Origin: an uncultured Bacilli bacterium
GTDB taxonomy: Bacteria > Bacillota_I > Bacilli_A > RF39 > UBA660
Direction of reading: 5' to 3'
Length of the DNA stretch: 30,526 nucleotides
Assembly (NCBI GenBank): GCA_934101495.1
Contig: CAKORG010000011.1
Coordinates: 1 to 30,526 of the forward strand
The notes beneath the pieces were generated by a model. It was not told where the DNA came from, made no database searches, and was given only the letters and a program-made list of their open reading frames with translations. The translations under genes and the position numbers were made by a program. Below are positions 24,687-30,526 of the stretch, piece by piece (position 1 is the stretch's first letter; each line of letters begins with the position of its first letter).

Positions 24687-24713
24687 AAAGATAATGTTTT
24701 TTTCATTATCTTT
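24687..24713 (-). terminator. Intrinsic terminator downstream of surface gene B
   Basis: Minus strand AAAGATAATG, seven A, CATTATCTTT, followed by more U. It separates surface gene B and its 3' element from the addB promoter. Confidence 0.8.
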
Positions 24714-24779
24714 GAAATTTTGAAACACCCATGTAATTATAGTGGGGTTATCAAAGTGTATGTTGATAACTTTTGCTGG

Positions 24780-24827
24780 CGCCTCTGCCACGCCTGCACT
24801 AACCGCAGATGCGGCAGCCTTTGTTCT
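24780..24827. repeat. Conserved GC-rich non-coding element (copy 2)
   Basis: Matches copy 1 (6606-6654). The minus strand can fold as CTGCCGCATCTGC, loop GGTTAGT, GCAGGCGTGGCAG. It lies about 90 bp 3' of the gene B stop, after an additional GC-rich stretch (24828-24915) with further hairpins (CTAGC...GCTAG). Just downstream on the minus strand, at 24759-24772, the sequence TATGTTGATAACTT recurs at 27749-27762 on the far side of the IS beside surface gene C. Confidence 0.6.
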
Positions 24828-24918
24828 CCCAAAGTATCCTGCTTCCTTCTTGCCTCTGCTTAATTTTGTCGTGATTTGCCTAGCACGCGGACGCGCTAGA
24901 CAAGCTTGGCCTAAAGTA

Positions 24919-27081
24919 CTAGTTTATTACGATCGGGTCGTTGGCACTGCCACTCCCCGACACATAGGTTATGGAAGATGAAAGATTGAAGGACGGGCGA
25001 ACGCCAAAGTAGCTGCTACTCACGTAACCGTTGTACACGAGACCACCGTCGCCCACATCGAACGCAATGTTCGAATCGTACGCATCACGGGAAATTGTCC
25101 ATTCGGATAGTCCCATATACATCCAATTTGATGTTGTGGCTGCTCTATAGTCTGATGTTGCTCCACTTGAACTAAATCCTGGATATGTCCAGTATGTTGG
25201 ACTTGCTGCATACATATAGTCACTTACATACATTAATCCTATTTTTGCACTACATTCTGTTGCTCCATCTGTTGTATTTGTTGTTACCGGACTCACAATT
25301 TCATTTTGATATACTGTTTTGGCTGGTTTTTGATATATATTAGAATGTGTATTTCCTCCAACCTTCCATGTTGTTTCTGCTATTTTAGCTGCCCATTCAC
25401 TTCTTATATTATTGATGAAATTTGTATTTAAATTTACTTTATTTAAATTACTTTCACTCCATGTATTATTTTCTGTTGAGTTATTCCAGTAATATCTATC
25501 TATTATTGTTAATTCTCCTTTATATGATGACTCACTACTTTTTGAATATGTATCTGCACTATAATCTCCATTTGTTCCTAGTAGATTGCTATTTGCATAA
25601 TCATACTTAATTAGTTTTACTTGGTCTCCGAACACTCCGATTATCCTATATAAGTTATTCTCTGGACAAGTACTTGCATTTGAACCAAAACATACATAGT
25701 TGTTTGGATTTGCTCCTGCATATCTATAACTATTGTCACCTGCTCCATTTGCTAAACTTGAATTATGATAATAGATGTTATTTGCTCCTTGGGTACCTGT
25801 GTAAAGTGATTTTACATAACTTGCTAGTGTTACTGAATCAATTGTCTTCGAACTAGTAACAAATACATTTGAATATTTATTATTACTGTCCATAACTTTA
25901 ATAACAATTTTATAACTAGTATTCTTATTCAAGCCATTAAATATATAAGAGTTACTTGTTGATTCAACGAATGTATTTCCTCCATCAATTGAATAATAAT
26001 ACTTTGATATATTATTTGTTCCTTTGGTTGCTGTGACTTTTACTGTTATTGAATTTGATGTAGTACTTGTTTCTACTTTATTTATCACTGGATATACATA
26101 ACTATCTGAATAGAAATTATATTCATAGGTATTTGATTTTAATTTCTTTTTATCTACTACATAAGCTGATACTTTATAGTCTTTTGATGCACTCAAATTA
26201 GTAAATGTATATGAACTTGATGTACTCTCAACATATGTTAAAGTATTGGCTGCTAGTTTATTACTTAATCTTAGCACTATATTTTCATTATTATTTAACA
26301 TTGCTATACCATTTGATTCTTCAATTGCATAATAATATTTATCTATTTCATTACTTCCTTGTTCAACATTTAAGTTAACTGTTAAATTTGTTCCACTTTT
26401 TGTGGCACTAAGTGTATTTATTGTATTTGGTTTATAATTATCAAATGAATCTTTTGATATTAATACTTGACCAGAAAATGATTTACCGGCATTTTTACTT
26501 TGATCTGCATTGTAATTTACAAATGTTGCTGCTATATTCCATGTGTCTGTTTTTGTACTTGTTGTTGTTATTTCTCTATTACTTAAAAGTGTAATCAGTC
26601 CTGTTTTAGTTGTAATATCAAAACCTTTTATTGTTGTACCTTTGCCATCCGTTACTGTTTTATATTCAAGTCCACTTATACTTGTTATTTCATTATTACT
26701 TGCATCTTTTATAGTAAGTAATATTTCTGGATAACTTGAGTTTCTCGTATAACCAAAATTATTATCTGAAATATTTAGATACAAATTATAATTATTCGTG
26801 GCATTATTTGTTTTATTATTTGCTGTTAGCTTTGCACTTGCATATGTACTTCCTGATATGTTTCCTTTTCCACTTGCAAATGATGTCTGGTCTAAAGAAA
26901 GATTTATAGCTAAGCCTGTTTCAAATGTAAATGCATCTATGGTATTTGCATTAATCTTAATATCTGTTTGTGAACCTTCACCAGTTTGTGCTTGAAAGTA
27001 AGCATATGTTGCTGTTATTACTGTTAGTGCTAGTGCCACTAATGCTACTATACTTATTATTTTCGTTTTTTTGTTTTCCAT
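24919..27081 (-). CDS. SipW-type surface protein with C-type-lectin-like hypervariable head (gene B)
   Basis: 720 aa. Order: SipW-type signal (1-32), TasA-like domain (33-210), Fn3-like repeats (222-330, 331-410), then a lectin-like head (about 415-720) with DNSYRYAGANPNNYVCFGS, NLYRIIGVFGDQVKLIKYD, AETTWKVGGN and SAKIGLMYVSDY. The variable tract is residues 666-692, between EWTISR and GVRPSFNL, and the end is SGSGSANDPIVIN. The stalk is near-identical to the genes at 2396 and 4473 and the head to genes A and C, so modules are shared across the family. The head is GC-rich in its last ~170 bp, with CCG, TCC and GCG codons rare elsewhere. Start supported by AAAAGGAGT. Likely surface-displayed binding protein diversified by a DGR. 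Confidence 0.87.
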   Translation of the reverse strand: MENKKTKIISIVALVALALTVITATYAYFQAQTGEGSQTDIKINANTIDAFTFETGLAINLSLDQTSFASGKGNISGSTYASAKLTANNKTNNATNNYNLYLNISDNNFGYTRNSSYPEILLTIKDASNNEITSISGLEYKTVTDGKGTTIKGFDITTKTGLITLLSNREITTTSTKTDTWNIAATFVNYNADQSKNAGKSFSGQVLISKDSFDNYKPNTINTLSATKSGTNLTVNLNVEQGSNEIDKYYYAIEESNGIAMLNNNENIVLRLSNKLAANTLTYVESTSSSYTFTNLSASKDYKVSAYVVDKKKLKSNTYEYNFYSDSYVYPVINKVETSTTSNSITVKVTATKGTNNISKYYYSIDGGNTFVESTSNSYIFNGLNKNTSYKIVIKVMDSNNKYSNVFVTSSKTIDSVTLASYVKSLYTGTQGANNIYYHNSSLANGAGDNSYRYAGANPNNYVCFGSNASTCPENNLYRIIGVFGDQVKLIKYDYANSNLLGTNGDYSADTYSKSSESSYKGELTIIDRYYWNNSTENNTWSESNLNKVNLNTNFINNIRSEWAAKIAETTWKVGGNTHSNIYQKPAKTVYQNEIVSPVTTNTTDGATECSAKIGLMYVSDYMYAASPTYWTYPGFSSSGATSDYRAATTSNWMYMGLSEWTISRDAYDSNIAFDVGDGGLVYNGYVSSSYFGVRPSFNLSSSITYVSGSGSANDPIVIN
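24932..24961. repeat. Inverted repeat at the 3' end of gene B
   Basis: TCGGG and CCCGA outer arms around an inner TGGC-ACT-GCCA hairpin, immediately 3' of the variable tract and overlapping the last codons. Same position and near-identical sequence in genes A and C. Confidence 0.5.
24994..25092 (-). other. Candidate DGR variable region B
   Basis: 33 codons from TCC CGT to CCG. Against region C, 17 codons differ, and 27 of the 29 base changes are at codon positions 1 or 2 (hand count). Unchanged codons are those without A at an inferred template position (GCG, TCG, TTC, GTG, GGC, GTT, CGC). The variable codons are 25006-25086. The pattern matches adenine-specific mutagenesis of AAT/AAC codons. 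Confidence 0.8.
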
Positions 27082-27295
27082 AAACTTACTACTCCTTTTA
27101 ACACACTATAATTTGAAAATCAATATATTTATTCATGTCTACTTTACTACAATATCATTTTAACACTAAAAAAAACTATTGTCTATTATATTTAAATATT
27201 TTTCTATAAATAATCAATTTAAATTTGTCATTATATGTAGAATAATATATATTGGTGATTAAGGTGATTGAAGAAAAACTTTATACAGCATAACT

Positions 27296-27410
27296 GAAGA
27301 TGAACTAGATAAAATATATAAAATGATATCTAAAAACGGTAAAACAAACCTTTTCTATTTCTGTTATAGCATCGATTAGTAAAATATTAAATGTTCCTTT
27401 TGATTTTTAA
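27296..27410 (+). pseudogene. Possible remnant of an XRE-type regulator
   Basis: A short degenerate stretch. One frame reads TEDELDKIYKMISKNGKTN; after a frame change a second reads VIASISKILNVPFDF before a stop. Together they resemble the end of an XRE helix-turn-helix (ENGKxxPSLxVLxxIAxxLNVPxDxL). No intact start and broken frames, so a dead fragment if real. Confidence 0.3.
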
Positions 27411-27432
27411 AGAAAATAAATAAAAGATACCC

Positions 27433-27451
27433 AGAAAGTTTAAAACTTTCT
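27433..27451. terminator. Palindromic hairpin, possible terminator
   Basis: AGAAAGTTT and AAACTTTCT around one base, followed on the plus strand by TACGTTTTT. Fits a weak terminator after the regulator remnant. Confidence 0.4.
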
Positions 27452-27517
27452 TACGTTTTTGTGATACCTTTTGCTAAAATATATTTTTTTAAAATTTAAA
27501 GGAACTTTGAATGATAT

Positions 27518-27713
27518 AGAAAAAACAGCCTAAGCTGTTTTCTAGGAAGTAAGTAACCCACTGTTTTGCATCTCACATAAAATGCATGGCCGGGCTGATT
27601 TCCACCTTTCCTATAGCTACATGTAACACATATTTTGTCCTCTGTAAAGGCTACTTTACTATGAGATAACGCAAGTTTAAAAAAATGTAGCCATAAACAT
27701 CTTAAAATCATGA
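27518..27713 (-). ncRNA. Putative structured small RNA of unknown family
   Basis: A stand-alone unit on the minus strand: -10 TATAAT at 27720-27725, then about 195 nt, then a clean intrinsic terminator (AAAACAGC-loop-GCTGTTTTTT, 27518-27541). Inside, TTGCGTTATCTCA (near 27660) can pair with TGAGATGCAA (near 27570), closing a large domain with internal hairpins (GTAAAG-CTTTAC) and a GC-rich AGCCCGGCCATGC apex unlike the AT-rich surroundings. A 71-codon frame across it does not look like a protein. Size and layout would suit a 6S-like or other housekeeping RNA, but I cannot match a consensus. Confidence 0.4.
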
Positions 27714-27971
27714 CTTTCTATTATACATTTATATACAACATTTATATTTATGTTGATAACTTATGCATCGGCGACGCGGGGCGGATACTCTCGCCAGCCG
27801 CTCTAACCTTAGCTTATCATACTACCAAAGTTACTTACCTACGGACAGTTTTTGAAATACAAAAAAATAGATATAACATCCTTGCTATATATATTGTGTC
27901 TTAAACCTTGTATAAACAACCATTCTTTGATATTATATTATCATCACAAAAAAAATAAAAGGTGGTTGTTT

Positions 27972-29132
27972 ATGTCTAAATTATATAATACTCAAGAAGA
28001 TTTTGCAATTAATTTTAATAAATTTATTTTAAATATTTATCCTAAAGCTAGAAAAACTCAGCTTAACATTCTTCCGTACATTTTATTTGGTATGACTAAG
28101 GCTGAGTCTTCTGTTGCTTCCGATATTGCCAGAGAACTTGAAGATAAATTTGATTTTGTTCAGCATGATTCAAATGTTAAAAGAATTCGTAGATTTTATA
28201 ACAATAAATTATTTGATGGTGAAAATTTCTATGATGCTTTAATTAAACATGTTATTTTTAACTATAAAAAGAAACATAAAGATTTCAGAGTTCAGAGTTC
28301 ATATTATTATTGACCATATGTTTTCTCACGATAATTACACTACTCTCATGATGTCAATGAGAGTTGGTAAACAAGGTATTCCTGTTTGGTTTAGATCTTT
28401 TAAAGTCAAAAAAGTTAGTGATGCCTTCGAAGAAAGTTTAATAATCGAAGGCATCAACTATATTATTGATTTATTTAAACATACAAAATTTAAATTAATT
28501 TTCTTGCTGACAGATGGTTTAATTCCACTAATCTTATGAAAATTATCGAAAAAGCTGGTCATATTTACTGCTTTAGGCTTAAGAAAAATATTAAGTGTTT
28601 CATATATGACAAAAAAGAAGGACATAAAATTTGGAAATGGTTAGATGAACTTACAACCTATTCAGCACTTTATGATGATGTTTTACTTACTGAAAGCAAA
28701 TTTAAATGTAAAATTGTATGTAGCAAAAGACATGGCACAGATGATGCATGGATATTAGCAACTAACGGAAATTACAGGCAAGCAATTATTGATTATAGCT
28801 ATCGTTTCGGAGGTATTGAAACCATTTTCAAAAATCAAAAATCAAATGGTTTTTACATAGAAAACATTGTTAATGCTACTGAAAAGTCATATCAAACCAT
28901 GTATGCTTTAGTATGTACATGCATTTTATTTCACACTATCATTGGTGCCGATTATTCTAAAAACACTAGATGTTACAAGAATATAAAAATTGTTACTCAT
29001 AAAAAATACAAAAGTAAAGGTCTAGTTAGAGTTCTATCTCTATTTAATACTGGATTAACTTTATTTAAACGAGCCATTAATTCTAGAATATACATTAGAA
29101 TTCCAATGAAATTTATTTTGTATGACATGTAA
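27972..29132 (+). pseudogene. IS4-like DDE transposase, two frameshifts
   Basis: Three frames join into one transposase. Frame one starts MSKLYNTQEDFAINFNKFIL with an AGGTGG ribosome binding site. A tandem duplication of seven bases (TTCAGAG at 28284-28290 and 28291-28297) breaks it; without the extra copy the reading continues DFRVHIIIDHMFSHDN with the first catalytic Asp. A second break near 28505, apparently one missing base, precedes the expected LADRWFNSTNL with the second Asp. The third frame has the Glu region YSYRFGGIETIFKNQKSNGF, typical of the DDE_Tnp_1/IS4 type. Not functional as it stands unless supplied in trans. Confidence 0.85.
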
Positions 29133-29250
29133 AATTTAAAACAATACTAAAATTTTTTTGCGTGCAATAATTTATATTTCTTTTATAAACAATGAGTAAA
29201 AATGTAGTTTTTGTAACAAATTTATATAAATTTAGCATCTTTATAACTCA

Positions 29251-29300
29251 AAAAAAGAGGTAAATCGTTCAACACTGGTCGAACTTTTTATCTCTTTTTT
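29251..29300. terminator. Hairpin at the end of the IS
   Basis: Outer arms AAAAAAGAG (29251-29259) and CTCTTTTTT (29292-29300) with inner GTTC/GAAC. It ends transposase transcription on the plus strand and could also stop transcripts of surface gene C entering from the right. Confidence 0.65.
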
Positions 29301-29339
29301 ATTAGGTTTTACCGATGTTTTTTCAAAACTGTCCGTCAA

Positions 29340-30526
29340 TCAGTTTATCAAAATCGGGTCGTTGGCACTGCCACTCCCCGATACATAGGTTATGGAAGAC
29401 AAAAGATTGAAGGACGGGCGAACGCCATAGCTGCCGTCTTCCACGTAGTAGTAGTTCACGCGACCATTGCTGAACACAAGGAACGCACTGCCCGAATCGT
29501 TCGCACTACGGGAAATTGGCCATTCATCAAGCCCCATATACATCCAATTCACCGATATTATTGATGAACTATTATAATTATAAAGTGTGGTTGTCCACGC
29601 GCTAGGAGGGGCTGCATATCCATAATCACTTGCATACATTAATCCTATTTTTGATGTGTATTCTGTTTTATTATCTGTTGTGTTTGTTGTTACTGGATTT
29701 ACTATTTCATTTTGATATGCTGTTTTGGCTGGTTGCTCTGCTATATTTACCCTTGTATTTCCTCCAACTTTCCATGTTGTTATGGCTATTTTATTTGTCC
29801 ATTTTTCTCCTATATTATTAATAAAATTTGTATTTAAGTTTGTTTTATTTAAATTACTTTTGCTCCAGGTATTATTTCGTGTTGAAAAATTCCAGTAATA
29901 TGTATTTATTGTTGTTAATTTTCCTTTATATGTTGAAGAACTACTCTTTGAATATGTTTTTGTACTATAATCTCCATCTGTTCCTAGTAAATTACTATTT
30001 GCATAATCATATTTGATTAATTTTACTTTATCTCCAAATACTCCGATTATTCTGTACAAGTTATCTGTTGGACATGGACTCTCATTGCTTCCAAAACATA
30101 CATAATTATTTGGATTTGCTCCCGCATATCTATATGAGTTGTCACCGGCGCCGTTTGTTAAGTTTGCATCATGATAATAAATACCATTATTTCCTTGTGT
30201 TCCTGTATATAGTGATTTTACATAATCTGCTAGTGTTACTGAATTACTTGTTTGAGAATTAGTAACAAATACATTTGAATACTTATTATTACTATCCATA
30301 ACTTTAACAATAATTTTATAACTGTTATTCTTAGTTAAGCTATTAAATGTATAAGTGTTACTTGTTGACTCTATAAATGTATTTCCATTATCTATCGAAT
30401 AATAATACTTTGATATGTTATTTGTACCCTTAGTGGCAGTTACTGCTACTGTTATAGAATTTGATGTTGCTGTAGTTTCTACTTTACTTATAACTGGATA
30501 TACATAATTATCTGAATAATAATTAT
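29340..30526 (-). CDS. SipW-type-family surface protein with lectin-like hypervariable head, C-terminal part (gene C, partial)
   Basis: The 5' part is beyond the right edge; the reading frame is open to the last base. Visible: the end of Fn3-like repeat 1 (NYYSDNYVYPVISKVE), repeat 2 (YYYSIDNGNTFIEST), then the lectin-like head with SYRYAGANPNNYVCFGS, NLYRIIGVFGDKVKLIKYD, ITTWKVGGN and IGLMYASDYGYAA. The variable tract runs between WPISR and GVRPSFNL (codons 29427-29507), and the end is SGSGSANDPILIN, TGA. Methionine codons inside (for example 30299) are internal and not starts. An IS is inserted 3 bp beyond the stop. Confidence 0.85.
   Translation of the reverse strand, partial: NYYSDNYVYPVISKVETTATSNSITVAVTATKGTNNISKYYYSIDNGNTFIESTSNTYTFNSLTKNNSYKIIVKVMDSNNKYSNVFVTNSQTSNSVTLADYVKSLYTGTQGNNGIYYHDANLTNGAGDNSYRYAGANPNNYVCFGSNESPCPTDNLYRIIGVFGDKVKLIKYDYANSNLLGTDGDYSTKTYSKSSSSTYKGKLTTINTYYWNFSTRNNTWSKSNLNKTNLNTNFINNIGEKWTNKIAITTWKVGGNTRVNIAEQPAKTAYQNEIVNPVTTNTTDNKTEYTSKIGLMYASDYGYAAPPSAWTTTLYNYNSSSIISVNWMYMGLDEWPISRSANDSGSAFLVFSNGRVNYYYVEDGSYGVRPSFNLLSSITYVSGSGSANDPILIN
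29353..29382. repeat. Inverted repeat at the 3' end of gene C
   Basis: ATCGGG (29353-29358) and CCCGAT (29377-29382) around an inner TGGC-ACT-GCCA hairpin, just 3' of the variable tract, as in genes A and B. Confidence 0.5.
29415..29513 (-). other. Candidate DGR variable region C
   Basis: 33 codons from TCC CGT to CCG, no indel relative to A and B. Many codons are AAC, AAT, TAC or AGC, close to the inferred AAY template codons. Outside the tract, genes B and C are nearly identical through the last 24 codons. Confidence 0.8.

Larger units (their letters stand above)
27841..29336 (+). mobile_element. Decayed IS4-like insertion sequence
   Basis: Bounded by terminal inverted repeats ACGGACAGTTTT (27841-27852 and, reversed, 29325-29336), after which the ends stay similar with one indel. 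Length 1496 bp, with one frameshifted transposase gene. No target duplication is visible: left flank TTACTTACCT, right flank CAATCAGTTT. The element sits directly against the stop region of surface gene C (29340) and separates that gene from 3' sequence resembling the flank of gene B. Confidence 0.85.

Noticed and set aside
24742..24981. Plus-strand reading frame across the 3' end of gene B and its GC-rich flank
   Set aside because: It overlaps the well-supported minus-strand gene, has no ribosome binding site, and its composition reflects the GC-rich repeat block.
27496..27711. A 71-codon minus-strand protein
   Set aside because: Odd composition, no ribosome binding site, and it runs across a hairpin-rich RNA and its terminator.
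1..30526. A DGR reverse transcriptase or template repeat in the window
   Set aside because: No reverse-transcriptase-like protein (YxDD-type motif) was seen. The constant sequence AAGATTGAAGGACG occurs only at the 3' ends of the three variable genes, so no separate template copy is present here.
1..30526. CRISPR array, tRNA or rRNA genes
   Set aside because: No regularly spaced repeats, no cloverleaf with TTCGAxTC-type loops and no rRNA-like sequence were seen.

Overview
The window comes from an AT-rich, low-GC Gram-positive-type bacterium that uses TGA as a stop. It resembles the uncultured gut Bacilli/Mollicutes-like lineages (RF39-type), judging by the short ProS, the NusB, XseAB and AddAB set, and the SipW-type secreted proteins. 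This placement is inferred from gene content, not from a database search. Almost every gene is on the minus strand.

Layout. 1-4473: three consecutive paralogous secreted proteins, each with a SipW-type signal, a TasA/camelysin-like domain, two Fn3-like repeats and a different C-terminal head; one head is a Hint (intein-like) domain. 4694-6547: a Xer tyrosine recombinase, a small coiled-coil protein and a minimal TasA-like protein in one overlapping operon. 6669-8237: a fourth secreted protein with a C-type-lectin/FGE-like head. 8374-9314: a small plus-strand operon of unknown function. 9335-14449: housekeeping genes (proS, xseB, xseA, a HipA-like kinase gene, nusB), with a dinD gene lying between xseA and xseB. 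14551-16327: a lipoprotein-like sortase, its likely substrate and a 36-codon gene. 16401-24636: two flavoproteins plus addA and addB. 24919-27081 and 29340-30526: two more lectin-head surface proteins, the second cut by the window edge. A decayed IS4-like element (27841-29336) and a putative structured RNA lie between them.

Main result. The three lectin-head genes end in hypervariable tracts with the base-level signature of a diversity-generating retroelement (DGR). In 25006-25086 versus 29427-29507, 17 of 27 aligned codons differ, yet 27 of the 29 base differences fall at codon positions 1 or 2. The third base stays T or C, as expected from adenine mutagenesis of AAT/AAC template codons. There are no indels, and the flanks are nearly identical, GC-rich and contain an inverted repeat at the extreme 3' end. 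No reverse transcriptase or template repeat is visible in the window, so the machinery would have to act in trans from elsewhere. Together with the SipW/TasA-like stalks this suggests a multi-target system that diversifies the exposed heads of surface fibre proteins. The same stalk family also carries a Hint-domain head and one unknown head. All alignments and counts were made by eye.
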